A DNA stretch of 12,654 bases. Origin: CAZRDB01 sp964598695. Its GTDB lineage: Bacteria; Armatimonadota; Zipacnadia; UBA1398. Positions 1-7,603 of the stretch are shown here, one piece after another; the first letter of the stretch is position 1, and each line of letters opens with the position of its first letter. The position numbers and the translations under genes are program-made. The notes under the pieces were generated by a model that saw only the letters and a list, made by a program, of their open reading frames with translations, was not told the DNA's origin and searched no databases. Location of the stretch: contig CAZRDB010000147.1 of the NCBI GenBank assembly GCA_964598695.1, positions 1 to 12,654 of the forward strand, given 5' to 3'.

Positions 1-3000
1 CCCGGCGCGAGGGCGATCGGGTACTGGTCATCGCTGGCCGGGTCGCCCGCGACGCGCGCCGTGGCGCCCCCGGCGGGGACGCGGGACCAGAAGCCCTGGC
101 CCACGGCGGGGGGGCCCGCAAGCGGCCGATAGGTGCGCGCCTCGGGGCTCCAGATCCGGCTCGCGAGGCCCGGGGCGGACAGGATCTCGGGCGGCGACTT
201 GCCCAGTGGGTCGGCAGGGACGGCCATCAAGGCGAGGCCGCCGTGCTCGTAGCGGTGCTCGAGAACGCGGTGGGCGATGAAGTCGATCCGCACCGCGTCC
301 TCCTCGCCGATGGCGACCGTGCGCTCCGCCGGCTCGAACTCGTAGCCCGCGAGTGTCGGCCGGAGCGTGACCGCCCCGGCGATGAACCCCGTCACGACGT
401 AATCACCCGCGGCGTCGGTTGCGCCGGAGTGCTGGCCGGCCGCCAGCGCCACGCCCTCGAGCGGCCTCCCCGCGAGCGTGACGCGGCCACGGACGGCGCG
501 GGTGACGACCTCGTACGCCGTGCTGCCCGCGTTGTTCTCGGTGTTCGGCTCGACCCCGGCCGTGTCGGTCGTGACCCGCGACCAAGCCCGGTACGAGCCG
601 GCCGTGTCCGCGGGGAGCGACGCCTCGACACTCGTCTGCGCGTCTGCCGCGAGCCCGGCGAGCGCCCAGCTCTCGTCGGGAGCGTCGGTCGCGGCGGGCG
701 CGGTCTCGTGGGCGCGCCAGAGGCCGAGGTGGAACGGTCCGACCGCGCCGTTACCCAGGTTCCGGCAGACGATCCGCGCCGTGAGCGCTCCGCCGACCGT
801 GCCGACCGAGGGCGCGATCTCGACCGAGACGGAGAGGTCGGGCGCCGTGACGGTGTAGGGGGCGGCGAGGGCGTTGTTGGCGGCCGGCTCGGAAGCGGCC
901 GCCTCCGGCACGATGAGCACCCACACCGAGCGGGCGCCGGTCTCGGCGGCCGCGAACCGGTGACGGTAGGTCGAGGTCGCCGCTCCGCCGGCGAGTCCGC
1001 CTTCGACGCGCCAGGTGGCGTCGGCGCCGTCGAGCGAGGTCGGCGCGGTCTCGCGGTGGCTCCAGAGACCGATCCGGAACGGGCCTTCGAAGCCGAATGC
1101 GCCGGTGTTCGCGACCTGAAGCGCCACCGCCACCTCGCCGCCGAAGCTGCCGATGCGCGGCGTCACCGTGAGCTGGGAGACGAGGAGATCGGCCCCGCGG
1201 CCGACGGTGTGGGGGGCGCCAACCGTGTTGTCGGTCTCGTCGGCCTCAGTGATCGCTCCGCCCACATCGGCCGTCGCCCAGGCCGTGAAGCCTCCCTCGG
1301 AGTCCGGGGTCCACGTGTGGGTGAAGGTCCCGCTGACCGCGCCGCCGGCGAGGGCGGGGAGGGTCCAGGTGACGTCGCCCGGGCCGCTCGCCGGTTGCGT
1401 GGGACGGTTGGGCCAGAAGGCGATCTGACACGGGGCGCCGGTCGAGATCGCGCCGGTGTTGCGGACCTCGACCGAGGCTGTCAGCGCCGTTCCCGGCTCG
1501 GCCGAGGCCGGGGTGACCTCCAGCCGGGAGATCACCAGGTTGGGCGGGGCGGCCACGAGGTAGCCGCACTCGCCGGCGTTGTTGGTGGCCTCCTCCGCGC
1601 CCGCGACGCGCGGCAGAGCGAGCGCCCGCCCGGTGAACGTTCCGAGCGCCGACGGGGTGAACGTGAAGGTGAAGGCCGGGGTCTCGCTCCCGCCCGCGAG
1701 GTCGGTGAAGGTCCAGGTCCGCGCCGCTCCCGCGAGCGAGGTCGGGGCCTCGGCGGCGTCGGGCCACAAGCCCACGTCGACGGCGCCGGCGTAGGCGGCC
1801 TGGCCGGCGTTGCGGACCACGACCCGGGCGGTCAGCTCGGCGCCGAGGGCGGAGGGGTTCGGGCCGATAGTGACCGAGGTGGTCAGGTCGGCCCTGTCGA
1901 GCACGTGGTAGGCCTCATCGGTGGCGTTGTTCGAGGTGTCGTCGGAGAGCGGATCGGCCGCGATGTACGCCCACGCGCGGTATGTCCCCGCGGCTGCCGG
2001 CGTGAAGGAGACGCCCGAGGCGACGACGATCTCGGCCCCGGCCGCCAGTCCGCCGGTGACCGTGTAGGTGCTGCTCGCGTCGCCCAGCCCGCTCGGCCGC
2101 GAGGCGCGGTGCTGCCACAGGCCCACCTGGAAGTCGGAGGTGTAGTCGACGGCGCCCGCGTTGCGGACCCGGATCTCGGCCGTGAGCGGAGCGCCGAGGG
2201 TGGTCGGCTCGGGGGCGATGGTCAACGCCGAGACCACGAGATCGGTCTCGTGGGCCTCGTAGCCTGCGCTCGCCGCGTTGTTGTCGCGGACCTCCTCCGG
2301 CGTTACCGAGGCCGGATCGACGAGGGCCCACGCCGTGAACGCGCCGGTCGCGGGCGGCGTGAAGGTGTAGGAGACCTCGGTCGAGCCGCCGGGGGCGAGC
2401 GTCTCGCCGAGAGCCACCGTCGCGGCGGCTCCGGCGCCGGTGGTGGGGGCCGAGGCGCGGTGAGTCCAGAAGGCGACCGGCGCCGTGCCCGCGTGGATCG
2501 GCGCTGCGCCGTTGTTCCGCACGGTCGCCCGCAGCTCCACCGGGCCGCCGAGGCCGAGCGAGGCGGGGCTTGCGGTGAGCTGCGTGACCGAGAGATCGTT
2601 CGGTCCTCCCCAGACTGTGACGGTGTAGTCGCCTCCGCCCAAGGGGGCGATCGATGTCAGGTTGCTGACCGCGTAGCTCTGCTCGTAGCCCCGGCTGCCG
2701 GGCGACGACGAACCCGTGAAGAGGCTGACGCCGTTGCCGAAGGCGTCGCCGGCGTCGCCGTAGCTCGAAGCGTGCTCCAGGCCCCAGAGACCGTCGGCCT
2801 GCTCGAGCGCGACCCGGAGGTGCTGGCTCTCGGGCCTTCCCGGGTACCACTCGTTGTCGTTGACCCGGCCGCTCGTGATCGCCTCGTCGATGTGCCAGAT
2901 CAGCACGCCGGCGCCCGGGAGGTCTGCGTCGTGCCGGATCCGCTGGCGGTTCTCGATGAGGTAGTACTGGCTGCCGCTCGGCGCCATCGCGGGAACCTTG

Positions 3001-3995
3001 AGGCAGTCGGCGTAGCTCTCGGCCGGGCGCAAGACGAAGGACGTGCCGTCGCGGGCGGGCTCGACGGGCGTGACCCAGCCGCAGCCCACCTTCTCGAAGG
3101 CGCACATGCCGGCCGGTTGGTCGCCGTTGTCGCCGCCCCAGCTCCCGTACGACATCAGGTCCCAGTCGCCGACCCCGGCCGACTGCGTTCCGTCGGTGCC
3201 GTAGTCGTACAGGTCCTCGAGGTCGAACAGCAGGTGGCCGCCCTCGTGGGCGTACACGCCCATGGTCATGTCGCCCGGGCTCGACCAGTACTCGGGCTCG
3301 GTCGAGTAGCCGCTCACCGAGACGCCGTCCTGTGTCAGGTAGGGCGTCTCGAGCGCCCAGCGGTGCGACCAGATGTCGTCCGGGTCGCCGGAGTACTCCT
3401 GGCCCGGACCGGAGTGGACGACGAAGAGGCCGTCCACGGTGTGGTCGCCATCGTCGTCGTACTGCGCGAAGTCGACATGCGGATCGGCGAGCTGGACAGC
3501 CCGCTCGATGAAGGCGCGGCAGTCGCCGCCGTTCCAGGCCGCCGCGCGGGTCATCCCCGTGTCGATCCACGCGCTGCCGGCCGGGAAGACATCGCCCACG
3601 ACGTCCACCCGGTCGTAGGAGTTGGCCGCGTAGTACTCCCTCATGCTGAGCGTCGGGAGCACCCCGATGCTGAACAGGAGATCGTGGAAGCTCGAGGGCG
3701 CCACCGTCCCCGCCTGGTCGGTGAAGCCGGCGCACAGGACCACGATGTGCCGCGTGCCGGTGGTGACCGGTCCGCGCCCGCCCCGCGCGCGCGCCGTGCC
3801 GTGGTCCATCGCGCGCTCGGCGTCGATCAGTGCCTGTGGGGGCCGGAAGCTCGTCCCCGGCCGCGGAGGCATGAAGTCCGGCCCCCCGGCCGCCCACGCC
3901 GACCCGCCGGGCGCGGCCGCCCACGCCGCGAGCACCGCCATCCCGAGAGCAACCGCCGCCACGAGCCTGCCAACCGCCGCACCCCGCGCGCCCAT
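1..3995 (-). CDS. Secreted M6-family metalloprotease with six CARDB repeats (C-terminus beyond window)
   Basis: Predicted exported zinc endopeptidase, 1331 codons seen, no stop before the left edge. The ATG at 3995 is preceded by GGAGGGAG, 10 bases away, and opens a signal peptide (about residues 1-36, long Ala/Val/Leu core). The catalytic domain runs to about residue 460. It contains HEGGH at 250-254 followed by an LEDLYDYG segment, then GVGDWDLMSYG, both typical of immune-inhibitor-A-like M6 proteases; H250, E251 and H254 are the zinc site and catalytic Glu. Six repeats of about 117 residues start near 467, 585, 703, 819, 936 and 1053. Each opens with a (D/N)L(x)(V/T)S-type strand and holds an (L/F)W...AP motif, as in CARDB adhesion-type domains. 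A carboxypeptidase-regulatory-like beta domain follows (about 1163-1243), then a region rich in Trp and Pro. The codon frame stays open throughout. The role of the repeats as surface or matrix attachment is inferred. Confidence 0.9.
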   Translation of the reverse strand, partial: MGARGAAVGRLVAAVALGMAVLAAWAAAPGGSAWAAGGPDFMPPRPGTSFRPPQALIDAERAMDHGTARARGGRGPVTTGTRHIVVLCAGFTDQAGTVAPSSFHDLLFSIGVLPTLSMREYYAANSYDRVDVVGDVFPAGSAWIDTGMTRAAAWNGGDCRAFIERAVQLADPHVDFAQYDDDGDHTVDGLFVVHSGPGQEYSGDPDDIWSHRWALETPYLTQDGVSVSGYSTEPEYWSSPGDMTMGVYAHEGGHLLFDLEDLYDYGTDGTQSAGVGDWDLMSYGSWGGDNGDQPAGMCAFEKVGCGWVTPVEPARDGTSFVLRPAESYADCLKVPAMAPSGSQYYLIENRQRIRHDADLPGAGVLIWHIDEAITSGRVNDNEWYPGRPESQHLRVALEQADGLWGLEHASSYGDAGDAFGNGVSLFTGSSSPGSRGYEQSYAVSNLTSIAPLGGGDYTVTVWGGPNDLSVTQLTASPASLGLGGPVELRATVRNNGAAPIHAGTAPVAFWTHRASAPTTGAGAAATVALGETLAPGGSTEVSYTFTPPATGAFTAWALVDPASVTPEEVRDNNAASAGYEAHETDLVVSALTIAPEPTTLGAPLTAEIRVRNAGAVDYTSDFQVGLWQHRASRPSGLGDASSTYTVTGGLAAGAEIVVASGVSFTPAAAGTYRAWAYIAADPLSDDTSNNATDEAYHVLDRADLTTSVTIGPNPSALGAELTARVVVRNAGQAAYAGAVDVGLWPDAAEAPTSLAGAARTWTFTDLAGGSETPAFTFTFTPSALGTFTGRALALPRVAGAEEATNNAGECGYLVAAPPNLVISRLEVTPASAEPGTALTASVEVRNTGAISTGAPCQIAFWPNRPTQPASGPGDVTWTLPALAGGAVSGTFTHTWTPDSEGGFTAWATADVGGAITEADETDNTVGAPHTVGRGADLLVSQLTVTPRIGSFGGEVAVALQVANTGAFGFEGPFRIGLWSHRETAPTSLDGADATWRVEGGLAGGAATSTYRHRFAAAETGARSVWVLIVPEAAASEPAANNALAAPYTVTAPDLSVSVEIAPSVGTVGGALTARIVCRNLGNGAVGPFHLGLWRAHETAPAATDAPDESWALAGLAADAQTSVEASLPADTAGSYRAWSRVTTDTAGVEPNTENNAGSTAYEVVTRAVRGRVTLAGRPLEGVALAAGQHSGATDAAGDYVVTGFIAGAVTLRPTLAGYEFEPAERTVAIGEEDAVRIDFIAHRVLEHRYEHGGLALMAVPADPLGKSPPEILSAPGLASRIWSPEARTYRPLAGPPAVGQGFWSRVPAGGATARVAGDPASDDQYPIALAP

Positions 3996-4344
3996 CTCCC
4001 GCCAGCTCCCTCCGCTGCCCCCGGAGGGCTGCCGTCCGCCCTCCGGCAGATCCGCCCGCCTCGCTCCCAGACCCCCGCCGGCCGCTGTTCCACAGCCGTC
4101 CAGCCGCCTCGACCCCGGCAAAGCCGGAGGCCGGTTCGGCGTGCGGTCGCACGTCGCGCAGGGGTCGTTCGGGTGGATCCCATCCGCCTCGCCGTCGCAG
4201 TGCGGGCACCCCTTCGCGGATCGGCGCGCGCGACCTCCGTCGATTCACGCCGCGTTGCCGCGAGATTCACCGGGCGCGACGCAGGGCAGGAGGGCGGCTC
4301 CCGGGTGGCGGAGAATCCCCACGCACGGTTCGAAGGGAGCACCC
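3996..4344. other. Divergent intergenic region between the M6 protease and dsrE-like genes
   Basis: This 349-base stretch separates two divergently read genes and must hold the promoters of both, but I cannot pick convincing -35/-10 pairs in either direction. What can be seen: a perfect 9-bp inverted repeat at 4021-4046, a 5-bp repeat CCGGC-AAA-GCCGG at 4115-4127, and an open minus-strand frame (3996-4244) continuous with the protease gene that would encode a CxxC-x12-CxxC peptide at 4149-4208. No ATG or GTG is available to start that frame upstream of the motif. Confidence 0.6.
4021..4046 (-). promoter_or_regulatory. 9-bp perfect inverted repeat in the M6 protease leader
   Basis: CCGGAGGGC and GCCCTCCGG flank an 8-base loop, 25 bases upstream of the protease ATG on the minus strand. 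The downstream arm contains CCCTCCG, which can also pair over 7 bases with CGGAGGG at the protease ribosome binding site (4006-4013). It could be a protein-binding operator, an RNA hairpin controlling translation, or chance in GC-rich DNA. The base pairing is seen; the function is inferred. Confidence 0.4.
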
Positions 4345-4704
4345 ATGCAGACGATTACGCTCATCGCGAATGAGAGCCCCTACGGCTCGGAGCGCACGTT
4401 CAACGCGCTGCGGCTTGCCGGCGCCCTGCTCGAGCGCGGCGCGGCGGAGGTCGAGGTGCGGCTGTTCCTGCTCGCCGACGGCGTCTACGGCGGGCTGGCG
4501 GGCCAGGTGCGGCCGGAGGGGAGCTTCTGCGTCGAGACGATGCTCGCCGGCGCGATGGCCAGGGGCGCGCTCGTGAAGGCCTGCGGCACCTGCCTCGAGC
4601 ATCGGGGCCTGATCGGCCTGCCGCTGGTGGAGGGCGTACATACGGCCACCATGTCCGACCTCGCCGAGTGGGTCCTCACGAGCGATCGGGTGGTGACGTT
4701 CTGA
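4345..4704 (+). CDS. DsrE/YchN-like small sulfur-relay family protein
   Basis: A 119-residue soluble protein without signal peptide or membrane segment, close in length to E. coli YchN (about 117). It starts MQTITLIANESPYGSERTFN, a Rossmann-like first strand and helix, and carries C62 plus the pair C80-G-T-C83, matching the CGTC segment of the YchN branch of the DsrE fold (COG1553). Relatives form hexamers and some pass persulfide sulfur on a cysteine; the substrate here is unknown. The ATG at 4345 follows AAGGGAG by 5 bases. The frame stays open far upstream, but that extension lacks family similarity and is antisense to the protease. It stands alone, with no tus or dsr partner genes in view. 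It may be read together with the mannosidase 121 bases downstream, although a hairpin lies between them. Confidence 0.8.
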   Translation: MQTITLIANESPYGSERTFNALRLAGALLERGAAEVEVRLFLLADGVYGGLAGQVRPEGSFCVETMLAGAMARGALVKACGTCLEHRGLIGLPLVEGVHTATMSDLAEWVLTSDRVVTF

Positions 4705-4737
4705 CGGGGGGGGCGCGGGCCGGCCCCTTGGCGGCTA

Positions 4738-4771
4738 CCCGCGCCGCCTGCGGCAGGACTCCCGGCGCGGG
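4738..4771 (+). terminator. GC-rich hairpin after the dsrE-like gene
   Basis: CCCGCGCCG (4738-4746) pairs with CGGCGCGGG (4763-4771), and a smaller CCTG-CGG-CAGG hairpin nests in the loop. It starts 34 bases after the stop codon. There is no T-tract, so if it ends transcription it is not a classical intrinsic terminator. It could also be a leader structure of the mannosidase gene. Confidence 0.35.
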
Positions 4772-4779
4772 GGATGGAA

Positions 4780-4816
4780 CCTCCGCTGCGGAGTCGTGGG
4801 GGCGACGCGCGGAGGG
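4780..4816 (+). promoter_or_regulatory. Mannosidase leader hairpin and ribosome binding site
   Basis: CTCCG (4781-4785) and CGGAG (4789-4793) form a small hairpin. The same arm, read as CCTCCG (4780-4785), is fully complementary to CGGAGG at 4810-4815, part of the ribosome binding site GGAGGG (4811-4816), which lies 9 bases before GTG 4826. This spacing decides the start in favour of 4826. The alternative pairing suggests, but does not show, translational control. Confidence 0.4.
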
Positions 4817-4825
4817 AACCCACTC

Positions 4826-7441
4826 GTGACCACCTGTCTGAACGGCACCTGGAAGCTCGGCGAGTTCGATGAGGGCGCCGGGCTGCCGGCCGGAGCCCAC
4901 CAGCCCGCGTTCGACGACGGCGCATGGCTCCCGGTCGAGGTGCCAGGGGATGTGCACACCGCGCTGCTCGCCGCCGGCCGGATCGACGACCCCTACGCCA
5001 AGCGGAACATCGAAGCCTGCGCGTGGGTCGAGAACCGCGAGTGGTGGTACCGCACCGGCTTCACCGCCGCCGCGCCCGCGCCCGGCGAGAAGGTCGAGCT
5101 GGCATTCGACGGCCTCGACACGCTCGCGACGGTCTACCTGAACGGAGTGGAGCTGGGCAGCGCCGAGAACATGCTCGTGCCCCACCGGCTCGACGCCACG
5201 GCGGCGCTCCAGGAGGGCTCGAACACCCTCGCGGTGCGGTTCGCGCCGACGGTGCCGACGATCGAGCGCAAGGATGCGAGCCCGTTCTGGTCGGCCTTCT
5301 ACACGCCGCGGGTCTGGGTGCGGAAGGCGGCCATGAACTTCGGCTGGGACTGGGGCCCGCGGCTGGTGACCTGCGGTGTCTGGCGGGGCGTCCGGCTCGA
5401 GCGGACGACGGGCGCGCGCATCGAGAGCCACTACGCCCCCACAAACCCCAACGCCCCCTACCCCCCCTGGGCCCGGGGGGGGGCAACATCCCGGGGCCCC
5501 CCAGGGGGGCNNNNNNNNNNCTACGCCCGCACCTACGCGCTCGCGCCCGAACACGCCGTCGTCACGGTGGGGGCGACGATCGAGCGGCTCCCCTCGGCGG
5601 CCGGGACCGGGCTCGTGCTCCACGCCTCGCTCGAGCACGAGGGGAAGACGCTGACGGCCTGTTCGGCCTTCAGCGGCGAGACCGCCGAGGCCCGGCTGCT
5701 CGTGCCGAACCCCGCGCTGTGGTGGCCCGCGGGGATGGGCGGCCAACCGCTCCACCCGCTGCGGCTCGAGGTCCGTACCGCCGACGGCGCGCTCGTCGCG
5801 GCGCTCGACGACCGGGTCGGAATCCGCACGGTCGCCCTGCTCCAGGAGCCGGACGCCGACGGCCTCGGCAAGAGCTTCGTGATCCTCGTGAACGGCGTGA
5901 AGGTCTTCGCCAAGGGCGCGAACTGGATCCCGGCCGACAACTTCCTCGGCGCGATCCCACCCGAGCGGTACGATGCGCTCGTGCGGCTCGCCTCCGGCGG
6001 CAACATGAACATCCTCCGCGTGTGGGGGGGCGGGGTGTACGAGGACGACGCCTTCTACGCGGCCTGCGATGAGCAGGGGGTCCTCGTCTGGCAGGACTTC
6101 ATGTTCTCATGCGCCTCGTACCCGGAGTTCGACCCGGCCTTCCTGGCGAACGTGCGCGAGGAGGCCGAGAAGGTCGTCAAGCGGCTCCGCAACCATCCCT
6201 GCGTCGCCCTGTGGTGCGGCAACAACGAGAACGACTGGATCGACGACATGCAGGGACGGGGCGAGCCGCCCAAGCCCTTCTACGGCCGTCGGATCTACCA
6301 TGAGGTGCTCCCGGCCGCGGTCGGCGCCTTCGACCCCACGCGGCCCTACTGGCCCAGCTCGCCCTACGGCGGCTCCGACCACAACTCTGAGCGCGAGGGC
6401 GACCGCCACAACTGGCAGATCTGGGGCGGCGCCGTCCTCCCGCACCGCTTCGGGACCCCCTACGAGGGCCAGGCGACGCCGGAGAACGTCTCCTTCCGCA
6501 ACTACGGCAAGGACCTCTGCCGTTTCTGCTCGGAGTACGGGATCCACGCCTCGCCGCCCCTGCGCACCCTGCTCCGCCGGACGGGGACGCTCGAGTACGA
6601 CAGCGAGGAGTTCCTGTACCGGATCAAGGACCCCGACCGCTCCCGCAAGGAACGGATGATGCTCGCCCACTCCGGGATGCCCTCGGAGCTGGCGCAGTAC
6701 CGGTGCTTCTCGATGCTCGTGCAGGCCGAGGGCCTGCGGTTCGCCATCGAGCACTACCGCCGCCGCGCCTTCGACTGCGCCGGCTCGATCATCTGGCAGC
6801 ACAACGACTGCTGGCCGGGGATCAGTTGGTCGCTCCTCGACTACGACCTCAACCCGAAGGCCGGCTGGTACTACGCCCGCCGGGCGTACGCCCCGCTCGC
6901 GCTGTCGCTCAGGATCGAGAACGGCTCGGCGGCGCTGTTCGCGGCGAACGGCACGCTGCGCGATGCCTCGGTCGAAGTCTCGGTGCTGACCGTCGACACC
7001 CTGGGGGGCGTCGTGCAGGAGCGGACCATCGTCGGCAACGCCCCCGCCAACGCCTCCAGCCGGCTCGTGACCTACGCGCTCGCCGATCTCGGGGTCACCG
7101 ACCCCACGCGCCACTTCCTGCTCGTCCGCGAGGCGGCGGGTAAGGCGCCCGAGCACGCGACGTTCCTCGCGGAGCTGAAGGACGTCCGCTTCCGGCCCGC
7201 CCGGCTGAGCCTCGCGTTCGAGCCGACCGCCGACGGAGGCCGGCTCGCGCTCGCCTCGGACGCGGTAGCCCACTTCGTCGGAGTCGAGGTCGACTGCGAC
7301 CGCGCGACGCTCTCCGACAACTACATCACCCTCCTGCCCGGCGAGAGCCGCGTCGTCACGCTCACCGCCCGCTCGGAGGTCACGCCCGAGATGTTGTCGG
7401 TCGACTGCCTCAACGACCATGTCGCGACGCTCGCCGACTAG
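4826..7441 (+). CDS. Beta-mannosidase, glycoside hydrolase family 2 (interrupted by an assembly gap)
   Basis: Retaining exo-glycosidase expected to release mannose from the non-reducing end of beta-mannosides (EC 3.2.1.25). It has no signal peptide, so it probably acts in the cytoplasm on imported oligosaccharides. Domain order, as written with the gap: N-terminal jelly roll (to about 200, with WDWGPRLVTCGVWRGVRLE), Ig-like domain ending at ALWWPAGMGGQPLH (about 299-312), TIM barrel (about 350-700) and C-terminal Ig-like domain. The acid/base Glu is in WCGNNEND (E468 as written) and the nucleophile Glu is in FCSEYG (E570). WQHNDCWPGISWSLLDY is the late-barrel signature. Start GTG 4826 is preferred to the in-frame GTG 4796 because GGAGGG sits 9 bases before it. 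Bases 5431-5520 look like a misjoin; without them the protein is 841 rather than 871 residues, and the Glu residues become E438 and E540. Confidence 0.93.
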   Translation: MTTCLNGTWKLGEFDEGAGLPAGAHQPAFDDGAWLPVEVPGDVHTALLAAGRIDDPYAKRNIEACAWVENREWWYRTGFTAAAPAPGEKVELAFDGLDTLATVYLNGVELGSAENMLVPHRLDATAALQEGSNTLAVRFAPTVPTIERKDASPFWSAFYTPRVWVRKAAMNFGWDWGPRLVTCGVWRGVRLERTTGARIESHYAPTNPNAPYPPWARGGATSRGPPGGXXXXYARTYALAPEHAVVTVGATIERLPSAAGTGLVLHASLEHEGKTLTACSAFSGETAEARLLVPNPALWWPAGMGGQPLHPLRLEVRTADGALVAALDDRVGIRTVALLQEPDADGLGKSFVILVNGVKVFAKGANWIPADNFLGAIPPERYDALVRLASGGNMNILRVWGGGVYEDDAFYAACDEQGVLVWQDFMFSCASYPEFDPAFLANVREEAEKVVKRLRNHPCVALWCGNNENDWIDDMQGRGEPPKPFYGRRIYHEVLPAAVGAFDPTRPYWPSSPYGGSDHNSEREGDRHNWQIWGGAVLPHRFGTPYEGQATPENVSFRNYGKDLCRFCSEYGIHASPPLRTLLRRTGTLEYDSEEFLYRIKDPDRSRKERMMLAHSGMPSELAQYRCFSMLVQAEGLRFAIEHYRRRAFDCAGSIIWQHNDCWPGISWSLLDYDLNPKAGWYYARRAYAPLALSLRIENGSAALFAANGTLRDASVEVSVLTVDTLGGVVQERTIVGNAPANASSRLVTYALADLGVTDPTRHFLLVREAAGKAPEHATFLAELKDVRFRPARLSLAFEPTADGGRLALASDAVAHFVGVEVDCDRATLSDNYITLLPGESRVVTLTARSEVTPEMLSVDCLNDHVATLAD
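5431..5520. other. Assembly gap with low-quality false duplicate
   Basis: Ten Ns (5511-5520) follow 80 bases of homopolymer-rich sequence. Those 80 bases align to the sequence just after the gap (5521-5600) at a constant offset of 90 with no indels: 21 of the first 30 bases match, including the first 8, and about 47 of all 80. The pattern fits a decaying read tail of the same locus, so the contigs probably overlap and nothing is missing. Joining 5430 directly to 5521 keeps the reading frame. Confidence 0.8.
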
Positions 7442-7500
7442 CGAAGGGAGGGAGCCGTCCCGCCCCCCGTTCGTCGGTGAGACAGAGAGCGCACGCACGA

Positions 7501-7550
7501 CCCGGGCCCCCGCCGATGCTCCCGTCCCAAGGGATGGCGGCGGGCCCGGG
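7501..7550 (+). terminator. Large GC hairpin between mannosidase and ompH-like genes
   Basis: CCCGGGCCC (7501-7509) pairs with GGGCCCGGG (7542-7550). The stem continues with CCGCC/GGCGG, AT/AT and CCC/GGG, broken by small bulges, and closes on a short loop near 7524-7530. It lies about 60 bases after the mannosidase stop and 53 bases before the next start. There is no T-tract. It may end or attenuate transcription; the function is inferred from position and stability only. Confidence 0.4.
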
Positions 7551-7603
7551 GCCGACCGTGCCGGGGGGATGGCCCCACGACCCACGGGATTGGAGCGAAC
7601 ACG

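Noticed and set aside
1915..4248. A 777-codon minus-strand frame overlapping the protease
   Set aside because: It is a frame-shifted shadow of the protease. The frame starting at 3995 carries the HEGGH site, signal peptide and repeats.
3643..4344. N-terminal extension of the DsrE-like protein
   Set aside because: The frame is open, but the extra sequence is antisense to the protease and its spacer. ATG 4345 has a good ribosome binding site and gives the normal family length.
243..4373. A 1376-codon open frame on the plus strand
   Set aside because: It is antisense to the M6 protease, and its translation is Arg/Gly/Ala-rich with no family features. Long shadow frames are expected in very GC-rich DNA because stop codons are rare.
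4796..4825. Earlier GTG start for the mannosidase
   Set aside because: It is in frame, but the strong GGAGGG lies downstream of it at 4811-4816 and correctly spaced for GTG 4826.
5461..5510. Hairpin-like CCCCCCTGGGCCCGGG / CCCGGGGCCCCCCAGG sequence before the gap
   Set aside because: It lies in the low-quality read tail that duplicates 5551-5600, so it is probably a base-calling artefact rather than a real structure.
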